A stretch of 64,000 nt of DNA from an uncultured Paracoccaceae bacterium (GCA_938092015.1 CALKOT010000029.1:1-64000), one strand, 5' to 3'; shown: positions 39,735 to 49,551, numbered from the stretch's first letter. Notes: a model not told the origin generated them from the sequence alone. Numbers and translations are program-made.

Positions 39735-41255
39735 ATGTCCAAAACCCCTCGCCGTCGAACAAGAAACGCCGCCCGCCGCTCTGAACGACCGGTCGCCAAA
39801 GCGCCTGCATTCATCAAGCGCGCCATCCCCATCAATGAATTTATGGGCGAAGAGGGGCTGCAGAAGCTGGAAGATCAGGCGGACTGGATTATCCAGGAAA
39901 TTGGCTTGGAGTTTCGCGAAGATCCGGTAGCGCTTGATATCTGGCGCAAGGCCGGGGCGGATGTTCAGGACACGCGTGTGCGGGCTGAAAAAGGGTTTAT
40001 CCGCGACCTCTGCAAAACAGCGCCGTCTCAGTTCAAGCAGTACAGCCGCAACCCGGACCGGACGGTTGAGATTGGCGACGGGTCGATGATCTTTGCCCCA
40101 GTCTACGGCCCTCCTTTCGTGCGCGATTTGGAAGGTGGCCGTCGCTACGGCGCGATGGATGACTTTGAGAAGCTGGTGAAGCTAACCTACATGCTGCCAG
40201 CGCTGCATCATTCAGGTTTCGTGACCTGTGAACCGTGCGACATCCCAGTCTCAAAACGCCATCTCGACATGGTCTACGCGCATATGAAGTGGTCCGATAA
40301 ACCGCATCTTGGCGCGATCACTGAGAAAAGCCGCGCCGAAGACAGCGTCGCAATGGCCCGTATCCTGCACGGCGATATCGACGACAAATGCGTGATCATG
40401 GGGAACGTGAACACCAACTCGCCGCTGCTGGTTGACCGCGTGGTGACGGAGGCGATCCGGACGTATTCAGCCGCCGGGCAGGGCATGATCGTAGCGCCCT
40501 TCATCCTTGGCGGTGCGATGGGGCCGGTCACTACCGCCGCCTCTCTCGCTCAGGCGTTTGCCGAGGCGATGATGTGCTGCGCGTTCAGCCAGCTGGTGAA
40601 GCCGGGCAGCCCGTTCATCTTGGGTAACTTCCTAAGCTCCATGAGCCTCAAGTCAGGCGCGCCGACTTTTGGGATGCCGGAGCCAGTGATGTCCAACTAC
40701 TTCATCGGCCAGCTCGCCCGCCGCCTCGGCGTACCGCTACGCTGCGGTGGCTCGCTGACCGCATCCAAAATCCCGGACGCGCAAGCGGCGGCGGAGAGCG
40801 CGGATTCGATGCTGTCGACGGCGTTGGGTGGGTCGAACTTTACGCTCCATGCTGCAGGTTGGCTCGAAGGTGGTCTTGCGACAGGCTACGAAAAACTGAT
40901 CCTCGATGCGGATCGGCTGGGCGCCTATCAGGTGATGCTGCAGGGCATGCCGATGGATGATAATTCGTTGGGCAAGACTGCCTATGACGATGTGGAGCCT
41001 GCGGGGCATTTCCTCGGCTTGGCTCACACCATGACGAACTACGAAACAGCCTACTACGACGCGACAATGTCGAATTCCGAAAGCTGTGAGCAGTGGGAGA
41101 ATGAAGGCGCCAAGGACAGCTACACCCGCGCATATGAGCGCTGGAACGCGATGCTAGCTGCCTACGAGGCGCCGCCGCTGGACCCCGCGAAAGACGAAGA
41201 GTTGCAGGCCTTCGTGGCCAAACGAAAAGAAGAACTGCCCGACGCCTGGTACTGA
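39735..41255 (+). CDS. MttB-superfamily (non-pyrrolysine) methyltransferase
   Basis: A 506-residue corrinoid-dependent methyltransferase of the trimethylamine methyltransferase (MttB) superfamily. It has no in-frame TAG, so it is the pyrrolysine-free type; characterised relatives include glycine betaine methyltransferase MtgB. Family blocks include EIGLEFREDPVALDIW at about 57-72, FAPVYGPPFVRDLEGGRR, HLDMVYAHMKWSDKPH and EAMMCCAFSQLVKPGSP, with YYDATMSNSESCEQW towards the end. GGAG nine bases before the ATG fixes the start; an in-frame extension to 39642 is not used. It is intact, whereas its flanking regulator and its partner oxidoreductase are broken. No corrinoid protein gene is nearby. 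Confidence 0.88.
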   Translation: MSKTPRRRTRNAARRSERPVAKAPAFIKRAIPINEFMGEEGLQKLEDQADWIIQEIGLEFREDPVALDIWRKAGADVQDTRVRAEKGFIRDLCKTAPSQFKQYSRNPDRTVEIGDGSMIFAPVYGPPFVRDLEGGRRYGAMDDFEKLVKLTYMLPALHHSGFVTCEPCDIPVSKRHLDMVYAHMKWSDKPHLGAITEKSRAEDSVAMARILHGDIDDKCVIMGNVNTNSPLLVDRVVTEAIRTYSAAGQGMIVAPFILGGAMGPVTTAASLAQAFAEAMMCCAFSQLVKPGSPFILGNFLSSMSLKSGAPTFGMPEPVMSNYFIGQLARRLGVPLRCGGSLTASKIPDAQAAAESADSMLSTALGGSNFTLHAAGWLEGGLATGYEKLILDADRLGAYQVMLQGMPMDDNSLGKTAYDDVEPAGHFLGLAHTMTNYETAYYDATMSNSESCEQWENEGAKDSYTRAYERWNAMLAAYEAPPLDPAKDEELQAFVAKRKEELPDAWY

Positions 41256-41282
41256 CCAGCCGCCGTTGAAAGGACCAAGCCC

Positions 41283-43751
41283 ATGGGCACGATGGCGCAA
41301 TCCACGTTGAACATCAAAACCGACGATGAGGCGACCGGCAAGAAACTGCCGAGCCATGTGAAGGTCGCCATTATCGGCGGCGGCGTCGTCGGCTGTTCGA
41401 TCCTCTATCACCTTGCCAAGTTCGGCTGGAAGGACGCGATCCTGCTAGAGCGGGATGAGCTGACTTCAGGGTCTAGTTGGCATGCGGCAGGGCAGATCCA
41501 CACGATTTCGTCCGACCCCAATATCAGCCGCCTGCAGAGCTATACGATCGGCCTCTATAAAGAGATTGAGGAGCTGTCGGGTCAGTCCGTAGGCCTCCAC
41601 ATGACCGGCGGCTTCTACCTCGCCTCTAACAAGACATGGTGGGATTATCTGAAGCGGGAACGGTCGAAGGCCCGCTATATGGGCCTGCATCAAGAATGGA
41701 TCGACCTGAAGGAACTTGCCGACAAGCACCCACTTATCGACCCCAAACACTATTACGCCGCGCTTTGGGATGATCAGGACGGCGACCTTGATCCGTCGGG
41801 CACCACCTACGCCTTCGCCAAGGCGGCGAAGCAATATGGCGCGTAATATTTCACGCACACCCCGGCCACTGCGACGACGCAGCGGGCGGATGGCACGTGG
41901 GATGTTACGACGCCAAAGGGCGTGGTGAACGCCGAATACATCGTCAACTGCGGCGGCCTTTGGGCGCGTGAGGTCGGACATATGGCGGGGCTCCACATCC
42001 CCGTTCAGCCGATGGAGCATCACTATCTGCTGACCGAACGCATCGACGCTGTCGCTAACTGGGGGTCTCGCCTGCCGTGCGGTATCGATTATGAGGCGAA
42101 CATCTATTTCCGGCAGGAACGCGACGGGATTCTGCTGGGCACGTATGAGCAGACCGGCACCCCGTGGAAGGTTGGCGGCACGCCTTGGGATTTCGGGCAC
42201 GAACTACTGCAACCCAATCTCGACCAGATCGCTGACCGGCTGGAACCAGCGTTTGAGCGGGTGCCTGCATTAGGTGAGGCGGGCATTCGCCAGACGATCA
42301 ACGGCCCCTTCACTTTCGGTCCAGACGGCAACCCGATGATTGGGCCAGTGCCGGGGATGAAGAACTACTGGTGCGCCGTCGGCGTCATGGCCGGGTTCTG
42401 TCAGGGCGGCGGCGTTGGTCTGACCATGGCGCAATGGATGATCGACGGCGAGCCGTCCATCGACGTCTGGGCGATGGATGTCGCGCGGTTCGGCGACTGG
42501 GCCTCGCCCGACTGGGGCACCGTCAAGTCGACCGAGAACTATGAACGTCGCTTCGTGATGACCTTCCCGAACGAGACGCTGCCCAAGGGCCGCCGCCAGC
42601 AAACCACGGCGCTTTACGATCGGCTGGTCGCGAAGGGGGCGCGGATGGGGCAGGCGTTTGGCCTCGAAAACGCGCTCTGGTTCGCGGATGGGCCGGAGGA
42701 TGCTTGGGAAGATCCGACGTTCGAACGCAACCGCTCCCACGACTACGTCGCCGCTGAATGCAAGGCGGTGCGTGAGGCGGTTGGCGGGATTGAAATCGCC
42801 AACTTCGCCAAGCAGGTCATCAAAGGGCCGGGCGCGAGGGACTGGTTGAACAAGACCATGGCGGGCTTCATCCCTAAACCCGGCCGCATCGCGCTGACCC
42901 CGATGCTGACGGAGAAGGGGCGGCTTTACGGCGACCTCACCGTCGCTTGTCTGGATGACGAACATTTCATGCTCTTCGGATCGGGCGCCATGCAGGACGC
43001 GCATTCTCGGTTCTGGGCGAAGACGCTGCCCGAGGGCGTGAGCCACGAAAACCAAACTGGCGACTGGCACGGCATTGCGCTGTCCGGCCCGAACAGCCGA
43101 GAGCTGCTGAGCCGCATCACCCGCGAGGATGTCTCGGCGGAGGCGCTAAAATTCCGCGACTGTCGCAAGACCTTTGTCGGCGGCGTGCCGGTGATCCTGA
43201 ACCGGATCAGTTTCTCAGGCGAGCTAGGGTATGAGATCTACTGCCGCCCGCAATACCTGATCCTGCTGTCCGAAGCGATTGAGGCAGCGGGCGCCGACCT
43301 CGGCTATCGTTGGTACGGCGCGCGGGCGCTGATGAGCCTCAGGCTGGAGAAAGGCTGGGGCGCTTGGGGGCTGGAGTTCCGGCCTGATTTTAACGCCGTG
43401 GAAAGCGGCATGGACGCCTTCATCAACTGGAAGAAGGATTTCGCCGGCAAGGCGGCGACAGAGGCGGCGCGGGCTGAGGGACCGGCGCGCCATTTGGTCA
43501 CGCTGACTATCGAGACGGACATGGACGTGACGCTGGACGAGGCGATTATTAAAGATGGCGAGGCGATCGGCTACATCTCCTCCGGCGGCTATGCGCATCG
43601 TGTCGGGCGGTCAATGGCGATGGGCTATGTCGCGGCGGAGCATGCGGCGGCGGGGTCGCAGGTTGAGGTGGAGATTTTGGGCGAGATGCGGGCAGCAGAG
43701 GTGCATGGCGCGCCGGTTTATGATGCTGATGGGGGGCGGATGCGGGGGTGA
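41283..43751 (+). pseudogene. Dimethylglycine/sarcosine-dehydrogenase-like gene broken by a TAA
   Basis: A FAD-dependent oxidoreductase with a C-terminal GcvT-like folate domain, about 822 codons in all. VAIIGGGVVGCSILYHLA at about 30-47 binds FAD, and SSWHAAGQ carries the histidine that holds FAD covalently in dimethylglycine and sarcosine dehydrogenases. The frame stops at a TAA (41844-41846) after KAAKQYGA. It is open again immediately as YFTHTPATATTQRADG, which continues the family, so a GAA codon was probably there. The C-terminal part (to 43751) has the folate-domain block YEIYCRPQYL. Two truncated halves could be translated separately, but normal activity is unlikely. It follows MttB by 27 bp. 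Confidence 0.85.
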
Positions 43752-43758
43752 TCCGTAG

Positions 43759-43777
43759 GGTGGGCCTATGGCCCACC
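43759..43777. terminator. Hairpin after the DMGDH-like gene
   Basis: GGTGGGCC pairs with GGCCCACC around a TAT loop, seven bases after the final stop. It lacks a T-run. The motif resembles a short palindrome that recurs between genes in many bacterial genomes, so it may be a dispersed repeat as well as a terminator. Confidence 0.5.
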
Positions 43778-43910
43778 ATCCGCACTATCCAAAGGAACCG
43801 CCGGTAGCTGGGCCAGCGACAGGTCGGGGACAAACGCACCGCCGGTTATTCGACGCGCTTTATGGTCGCCGAGTACATCCAAACAGTGAAAGAGGCGCTT
43901 CGTTGCAGAA

Positions 43911-43937
43911 GCGTCAGGCCCGCGGACGGCCTGACGC
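43911..43937. repeat. Perfect palindromic hairpin in the intergenic region
   Basis: GCGTCAGGCC pairs perfectly with GGCCTGACGC around a seven-base loop (CGCGGAC). It lies mid-way in a 267-bp gap before the HEPN-like gene, far from either gene end, which suggests a mobile palindromic repeat rather than a terminator. Its copy number elsewhere is unknown. Confidence 0.45.
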
Positions 43938-44018
43938 TGGCCCGGCGGGCTTCGCCCTTGCTTCCGCGCCGAGTGCGCTTCTTTGATACGAGATGAAAAT
44001 TTTTGATGGGAGCTTTCT

Positions 44019-44504
44019 TTGGCAAAAGTTGACTGGGACGATTTAGAGAAGCGGATCTCGCCAATCGGACTTACTCGATATGCTTGGGAATATTGGGATT
44101 GCGGATACGCAGCTGACAGGATCGTGGGCGAAAGAAAGGGTTATGAAATTCATGCTCCTATGCCGGTTATCTTTCTAACTGCACACTCAATAGAGCTGGC
44201 CTTAAAGGCGATCTTGAAGTCAAAAGGTTTCTCTGCCGAGCGGCTTTCAAAGAAGCCTTTAGGCCACAATATCAGTAAGCTGGCAGAAGAGGTTTGCGCT
44301 ATTGAGGGTGAAGATGATCTGCTCAATGGTGATGATTTGGAACTACTTGAGATCATATCTCACCTCCACACCACCACTATCTTAAGGTACTTTCAAGCTG
44401 GTTATCGAACGTTGCCAATTTATGGGCCGCTTTCGGAATTGGCTTTGAAGATTCTGCTGCGAGCTAGCAAGTTGTCTGGATACAAATATCCACACTACCC
44501 CTGA
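44019..44504 (+). CDS. HEPN-like orphan protein with a TTG start
   Basis: A 161-residue soluble protein. The core VIFLTAHSIELALKAILKSKG, then PLGHNISKLAEEV (residues about 49-92), has the helical pattern of HEPN-domain proteins, which include toxins, nucleotidyltransferase partners and defence factors. The Arg-x4-6-His RNase motif of HEPN toxins is not clearly present: the nearest Arg and His are separated by seven residues. The TTG start has GGGAG six bases upstream. The gene is visibly richer in A and T than its neighbours, which suggests recent transfer. No partner gene is adjacent, so a toxin role is speculative. Confidence 0.6.
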   Translation: MAKVDWDDLEKRISPIGLTRYAWEYWDCGYAADRIVGERKGYEIHAPMPVIFLTAHSIELALKAILKSKGFSAERLSKKPLGHNISKLAEEVCAIEGEDDLLNGDDLELLEIISHLHTTTILRYFQAGYRTLPIYGPLSELALKILLRASKLSGYKYPHYP

Positions 44505-44519
44505 AACCCGAAGTGCTTA

Positions 44520-45053
44520 TCATACAACAACCCCCACAACCTTCCCCATCCCCTCCACAAACGTCTCCGTATCCTGCGCCACCAGCATCAGGCCCTTGGA
44601 CGCCATCATCATAGTGAACGCCGCGTCCACCGCTTCCGCACCCGATTTCCCCATGCCCATCAGGAACCGCACCAGCGCCTCTCGACATCGTACGACAGAC
44701 GCAGGCTCTTCCTCGCCGCCATGTTTTAGGGTCATCGCCATGTCGAAAATCTCTGGCCCATGCGTCGCGCTGTGGATTTTCGGCGCGTAGTCGCCGATCC
44801 AGCGGGCGAAGAAGGTGACGATGCGATCCTGGGGCGTGCCTTCCCCCTCCAGCGCCGCGACGGCCTTTTCGGCGGAATCTCCGCTGCAGCACGTCATTGC
44901 CCAGTGAAGGATGTCTTCCTTGGATTTGAACCTGTTATAAAGGGTCTGACGCGATACGCCCGCCGCTTCGGCGAGGTCGCTCATTGAGGTCTTTCTGAAC
45001 CCGTAGTTCGAAAAAACCTCGATCACCTTAAAATGTTCTGCGTCAGGATTCAT
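44520..45053 (-). CDS. TetR-family transcriptional regulator
   Basis: A 177-residue TetR-type repressor. The N-terminal helix-turn-helix is clear: [40 protein letters not shown] (residues about 9-48). The ligand domain is not identifiable. The start at 45053 gives the usual length; an in-frame ATG at 45092 is possible and neither has a ribosome site. It is divergent from the molybdenum dehydrogenase genes 150 bp away and probably controls them. Confidence 0.88.
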   Translation of the reverse strand: MNPDAEHFKVIEVFSNYGFRKTSMSDLAEAAGVSRQTLYNRFKSKEDILHWAMTCCSGDSAEKAVAALEGEGTPQDRIVTFFARWIGDYAPKIHSATHGPEIFDMAMTLKHGGEEEPASVVRCREALVRFLMGMGKSGAEAVDAAFTMMMASKGLMLVAQDTETFVEGMGKVVGVVV

Positions 45054-45107
45054 ACTTGTTTCTTGGCAAAACTGACGGTAATTGTAAAGCATGTCACGTC
45101 ACGGTTA

Positions 45108-45127
45108 ACAATGTGGTCACTGATTGT
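45108..45127. promoter_or_regulatory. Candidate TetR operator upstream of the Mo-dehydrogenase genes
   Basis: ACAAT and ATTGT flank a 10-base spacer between the divergent TetR and 2Fe-2S subunit genes, 77 bp before the latter. TetR-type operators commonly have this size. The dyad is short, so the assignment is tentative. Confidence 0.3.
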
Positions 45128-45203
45128 CAAATTTACCGAAGATAGATTCGAGTGGTCGTATGGCCCGCCATCTTCGCACGCCAGAACCGAAAGGCCCCAG
45201 CCC

Positions 45204-45662
45204 ATGCGATTGAACGTGAACGGTCAGACCCATGAGGTCGATGTCCAGGAAGATATGCCTCTTCTCTGGGTCCTCCGCGATGAACTGAATTACACTGGCC
45301 CGAAATTCGGCTGCGGCATTGCGATGTGCGGTGCCTGCACTGTGCATATCGACGGTGTCGCGACACGGTCCTGCACGTTGCAGGTCGGCGATGTCGATGG
45401 TGAGGTGACCACGATTGAGGGGCTTGGCACGCCGGACGTGCAGCACATCGTACAACAGGCCTGGGTCGAACATCAGGTTGCGCAGTGTGGTTATTGCCAG
45501 CCCGGCCAGATCATGCAGGCGTCATCCTTGCTGGATGCGAATCCTGAGCCAACCGACGACGACATCGACGTGGCGATGAGCGGCAACCTTTGCCGCTGCG
45601 CCACATACCCCCGCATCCGCGCCGCGATCCACACCGCCGCCGCCAAAATGAAGGAGGCGTAA
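45204..45662 (+). CDS. 2Fe-2S subunit of a molybdenum dehydrogenase (isoquinoline 1-oxidoreductase alpha type)
   Basis: A 152-residue protein with two iron-sulfur clusters. The N-terminal plant-ferredoxin cluster is in [18 protein letters not shown] (about 34-51). The C-terminal four-helix cluster is in [19 protein letters not shown] and [16 protein letters not shown]. It passes electrons from the Mo cofactor of the large subunit to a cytochrome. AAAGG lies about 10 bases before the ATG; an in-frame extension to 45033 is unsupported. The stop lies two bases before the next ATG, so the two subunits are co-translated. Confidence 0.93.
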   Translation: MRLNVNGQTHEVDVQEDMPLLWVLRDELNYTGPKFGCGIAMCGACTVHIDGVATRSCTLQVGDVDGEVTTIEGLGTPDVQHIVQQAWVEHQVAQCGYCQPGQIMQASSLLDANPEPTDDDIDVAMSGNLCRCATYPRIRAAIHTAAAKMKEA

Positions 45663-45664
45663 GG

Positions 45665-47905
45665 ATGGGACGTATCGCAAAAATCGCACGCCGCACCTTC
45701 CTTCTTGGCTCTGTCGCCGTCATCGGTGGCGTCGCCTTTGGCTACTGGAAGTACAAACAACCCTACGGCAACCCACTGGATGATCGGCTGACCGATGGCG
45801 AAGCCTCCCTGACGCCTTACGTCAAGGTTGCTTCGGATGGCATCACCATCATCACGCCGCGCGCTGAAATGGGGCAGGGCGTGCACACGACCCTCGCCGC
45901 CATGGTCGCCGAAGAACTCGACGTGGAACTGAACGCGGTAAAAATCGAACATGGCCCCGCCTCCTACGCTTACTATAACGAAGCAGTGCTGGAAGAGGCT
46001 GTTCCGTTCCTGCCAACCGATCACGGTATGGTGGCAGAAACGATGCGGGGCTTTACCAAGGTCCCTGCCAAATTCCTCGCGTTGCAGATCACAGGTGGCT
46101 CCTCAACCACCCCGGATGGGTTTGTGAAAATGCGCAAAGCGGGTGCTGCTGCGCGCACGGTTCTGGTGCAGGCAGCCGCGCAAAAACTGGGCGTGTCTGA
46201 AAGCAATTTGAAGACAGAGAATGGCCATGTCATCGCCCCCGATGGGACAAAGGTCGCCTACACTGAACTTGCAACGCTCGCGGCTTCGATTGAGCCACCA
46301 GCTGATCCTGACCTGCAACCACAGTCCGAATGGCGTCTTTTGGGTAAATCCCAGCCGCGTGTCGACATGGTGTCCAAAGTCACTGGCACGGCGCCTTTCG
46401 GCGTCGATACGCAGCTTGACGACATGCTCTACGCCACCGTTCGTGTGAACCCGTATCTTGGCGCTGGTGTTAGATCATATGACGCCTCTGAAACGCTGGG
46501 TATGCGCGGCGTGAAAAAGGTGGTCGAAGTAACCAACGGCCTTGCAGTTATCGCCACCAACACCTGGTATGCCATGGAAGGCGCCAAAGCGCTGGAGGTT
46601 GAGTGGAAACCTGCGCCATACCCCCTTACGACCGACGAACACTTCGCGCAGGTCGCAGCGTCATTCACCGACGAACGCCAGGACAGCCAGAACCGCAATG
46701 AAGGCGACGTGGAGCCTCTGCTTGCGGGCGGAAATGTCACCGAAATCGAATACCGCGCGCCATATCTCGCCCATGCAACGATGGAGCCGATGAATGCAAC
46801 TGCGTGGTTGCGGGATGGCAAGCTGGACATCTGGGCAGGTAACCAGAACCCCACGCTGGCGCGTCAGTTCGCATCGAACGTCACCGGCATCCCGGCAGAA
46901 GAAATCGAGATCCACACGCCGTATCTTGGCGGTGGGTTCGGCCGCCGGGGTGAGATGGACTATGTCCAGCTCGCGGTTGAGGTCGCCAAAGGTATGGAAG
47001 GCACGCCCGTCAAAACGACGTGGAGCCGTGAGGAAGACCAGTGCCACGGCTTCTACCGTCCAATCTCTATCGGTCGCATCAAGGCGGTGATGGAGGATGG
47101 CGCGCCTAAAGCGATCGACATCCAGTTGGCCGCACCGGGCGCGATCATCGACGCATTCTCTCGCCAGGGCCTGCCCGCCGCAGGTCCGGACGGGTCGATC
47201 CCGATGGCGGCTTGGGACCAGCCTTATACGTTCCCGAACTACCGCGTCACGGCGTACAAAGTGCCGACGATGCTGCCGGTAACGTTCTGGCGGTCGGTCG
47301 GCGGCTCACAAAACGCATTCTTCCAGGAAAGCGCATTGGATGAACTGGCCCATGCTGCGGGCGTCGATCCAATTGAGATGCGCCTGAAAAGCCTGACGCA
47401 CGGCCCCAGCCGCAAGGTGATCGAAGCTGTGGTTGAGATGTCGAACTGGGGCTCGGCGATGCCCGTAGGCCATGGTCGTGGCATGGCGTTCTGCCTCGCC
47501 TTTGGCGTGCCGACGGCTGAAGTGATCGAGGTCGCCAATACCGAAGATGGCATCAAAGTCACCAAAGCCTTTGCTGCGGTTGACGTCGGCGTCGCGCTTG
47601 ATCCCGGCAATATCGAAGCGCAGGTGATGGGCGGCCTGAACTATGGCCTGTCAGCTGCAATCCTCAGCCAGATCACACTGGACAATGGCGAAGTGGAACA
47701 GACCAACTTCCATAACTATGACGCCATGCGGATGTATCAGGCACCTTCGATTGAGGTGAAGATCCTCGAGAACGCGGAAAAGATCCGCGGTATTGGTGAG
47801 CCGGGTACGCCCCCGGCTGCGCCTGCCCTCGCCAATGCGATCTTTGCGGCCACAGGCACGCGCCTCCGCGAAATGCCGTTCAGCAACTTTGTGGACTTTG
47901 CTTGA
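45665..47905 (+). CDS. Molybdopterin subunit of an aldehyde/isoquinoline-type dehydrogenase
   Basis: A 746-residue large subunit of the xanthine-oxidase-like family, isoquinoline 1-oxidoreductase beta type. ARRTFLLG at residues 8-15 is a Tat signal, followed by a hydrophobic stretch and an unprocessed-looking anchor, so the complex is probably periplasmic. RAEMGQGVHTTLAAMVAEEL, YLGGGFGRRGEMDYV (Mo cofactor) and FWRSVGGSQNAFFQES are family blocks; GIGEPGTPPAAPAL near the end carries the catalytic glutamate. AAGGAGG precedes the ATG. It oxidises an N-heterocycle or aldehyde; the real substrate is unknown. Its stop shares a base with the cytochrome gene. Confidence 0.92.
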   Translation: MGRIAKIARRTFLLGSVAVIGGVAFGYWKYKQPYGNPLDDRLTDGEASLTPYVKVASDGITIITPRAEMGQGVHTTLAAMVAEELDVELNAVKIEHGPASYAYYNEAVLEEAVPFLPTDHGMVAETMRGFTKVPAKFLALQITGGSSTTPDGFVKMRKAGAAARTVLVQAAAQKLGVSESNLKTENGHVIAPDGTKVAYTELATLAASIEPPADPDLQPQSEWRLLGKSQPRVDMVSKVTGTAPFGVDTQLDDMLYATVRVNPYLGAGVRSYDASETLGMRGVKKVVEVTNGLAVIATNTWYAMEGAKALEVEWKPAPYPLTTDEHFAQVAASFTDERQDSQNRNEGDVEPLLAGGNVTEIEYRAPYLAHATMEPMNATAWLRDGKLDIWAGNQNPTLARQFASNVTGIPAEEIEIHTPYLGGGFGRRGEMDYVQLAVEVAKGMEGTPVKTTWSREEDQCHGFYRPISIGRIKAVMEDGAPKAIDIQLAAPGAIIDAFSRQGLPAAGPDGSIPMAAWDQPYTFPNYRVTAYKVPTMLPVTFWRSVGGSQNAFFQESALDELAHAAGVDPIEMRLKSLTHGPSRKVIEAVVEMSNWGSAMPVGHGRGMAFCLAFGVPTAEVIEVANTEDGIKVTKAFAAVDVGVALDPGNIEAQVMGGLNYGLSAAILSQITLDNGEVEQTNFHNYDAMRMYQAPSIEVKILENAEKIRGIGEPGTPPAAPALANAIFAATGTRLREMPFSNFVDFA

Positions 47906-48504
47906 TGCGCCGACTGATCTTCGCTGTGCTGATGGCAACTGTTCCGGCAGTCGCCCTCAGCGCGGAGGATATTCAGACCAATCCACCAGCATCAGCAACA
48001 GAGGCTGAAGGGCTTGAGGCGTGGTCTCGTATATATGAAGTCACCTCGCATTCACGTTGTTCAAACTGCCATACGGGCCCATCGGACAGACCGATGTGGT
48101 CGGGGCCAAGTTATGGAGCGGAGCCGCGCCGCCACGGCATGAATATTCGTGCCGGTGAAAGCCGGATCGGGGCTGAAACCCTGCCTTGCTCCACCTGTCA
48201 CGGCGCCCAGAACGGTGAAGTCCCGCATAGCCCGCCGGACAATGCATCTGGCTGGATGCTGGCGCCGGTTGAGGCGCACTGGTTTGGCCAATCTTCAAGA
48301 ACGATTTGCGAACAGTTGCGCGATCCCGCGCGCAATGGGGGCAGAACGCTGAACGAAGTCGCTCAGCACCTTGGTCATGATTTGATTCTTCGCTGGGCTT
48401 GGGCACCAGGCCCAGGGCGGGAACCTGCACCGTACTCGTTGCAGGAGCATGTCGATGATCTTTTGATCTGGGGAGTTGCGGGTGCGCCGTGTCCGCAACA
48501 GTGA
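47905..48504 (+). CDS. Dihaem c-type cytochrome partner of the Mo-dehydrogenase
   Basis: A 199-residue secreted protein with a signal peptide (residues 1-20, cut near ALSAED). Two haem-binding CxxCH sites are present: CSNCH at about 52-56 and CSTCH at 95-99. It should be exported and receive electrons from the 2Fe-2S/Mo complex. Proteins of this kind are sometimes annotated as an isoquinoline oxidoreductase subunit. The ATG overlaps the previous stop (TGATG), so the three subunits are one translation unit. Confidence 0.85.
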   Translation: MRRLIFAVLMATVPAVALSAEDIQTNPPASATEAEGLEAWSRIYEVTSHSRCSNCHTGPSDRPMWSGPSYGAEPRRHGMNIRAGESRIGAETLPCSTCHGAQNGEVPHSPPDNASGWMLAPVEAHWFGQSSRTICEQLRDPARNGGRTLNEVAQHLGHDLILRWAWAPGPGREPAPYSLQEHVDDLLIWGVAGAPCPQQ

Positions 48505-48600
48505 CTTTTTCCTGTGGCGCCGCTGCGTCGATGACAAGAATGTTCCCATTCTGAAACTTTAGAGGTGTTTTCGTGTTCCCCCTGAACGTGTAGTCATCTG

Positions 48601-49551
48601 ATGAAACGTTCACATGGGGATCGGATGGGAACGATGCGGCGAAGAGGGATGGAATGGTGTGCGCCTGCGGTGACGCTTGCGTCGCTTGCTGTCTTTTCGA
48701 ACGTTGCGGCGCAGGACATCAGCGAACCCTATCTTGAGCTGGACCAGCTGGAAATTCAGATCGGCGATGGCGAAGAAGCTGCACAGTGGGACTTTGTCGC
48801 TGGTCTCGACACGCCCGTCGCCGCTTTCACGCTGAAAAGCGAAGGCGATATCGAAACCCAGACAGGTCGTGTCGATTCGGCTGAGGCAGAGGCCCGCATT
48901 TCTCGACGCCTGTCGCCTCAGACTTTTGCGTTTGGCGGCGGACGTTTCGCAAATATCGAAGGACGTGAAGTTGCGCAGGCTGTCATCGGTTTTGGCGGTG
49001 AATATGGCGACGGGGTTTTTGATCTGTCGCTTCGGCTGTTCGAAGCGCAATCCTTTAATGCTGAAGTCCACTACGAATTTCTGATCGGTGAAGACCTGAT
49101 CGTTGAACCCGGTTTTGAAGTAGAACTGCCCTTCAAGGAAGACGCCGTGCGCAACCGGGATGGATTTGAGCCAGAGTTTGAGATAGCGCTTGGCCTGATT
49201 TCCACCAGCGCGTTGGGTGCTTTTGCGAATGAAATAACTTTCTCGCAGGATGCTAGTGAACGGACATTCTATTTTGCCACGGAATATTCGGGCTGGTCGC
49301 TTGATACGTTTGATATCATTCCAGAGTTTGATTTTGAGGTCACCTTTCCGCGCGATAAATCGAATAACGAACCCACAAGGTCATACGAAGCGACGTTCAA
49401 GATAGCGGCAGGGTTCGAGGATACGGTTGTTCAACCTTATGTCGGGCTGATCTATGAACGCGATGTTCGCAGCCGCGCGAATGAGGCGCGCACGGGTATA
49501 GGCGACAGCGACAGGGTTCTGTTCCTGTTCGGCGCTCAGGCAGAGTATTGA
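48601..49551 (+). CDS. Outer-membrane beta-barrel protein
   Basis: A 316-residue protein with a hydrophobic segment near 20-37 (TLASLAVFSNVAAQD) that works as a signal peptide. It then shows many short amphipathic strands ending in an aromatic residue (FLFGAQAEY), the mark of a barrel. The last part (QPYVGLIYERDV) recalls copper-resistance protein CopB, but the similarity is weak and the metal-rich N-terminus of CopB is missing. Several start codons are possible (48601, 48625, 48634). It lies 96 bp after the cytochrome gene, same strand, and may be in the same operon. Confidence 0.6.
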   Translation: MKRSHGDRMGTMRRRGMEWCAPAVTLASLAVFSNVAAQDISEPYLELDQLEIQIGDGEEAAQWDFVAGLDTPVAAFTLKSEGDIETQTGRVDSAEAEARISRRLSPQTFAFGGGRFANIEGREVAQAVIGFGGEYGDGVFDLSLRLFEAQSFNAEVHYEFLIGEDLIVEPGFEVELPFKEDAVRNRDGFEPEFEIALGLISTSALGAFANEITFSQDASERTFYFATEYSGWSLDTFDIIPEFDFEVTFPRDKSNNEPTRSYEATFKIAAGFEDTVVQPYVGLIYERDVRSRANEARTGIGDSDRVLFLFGAQAEY

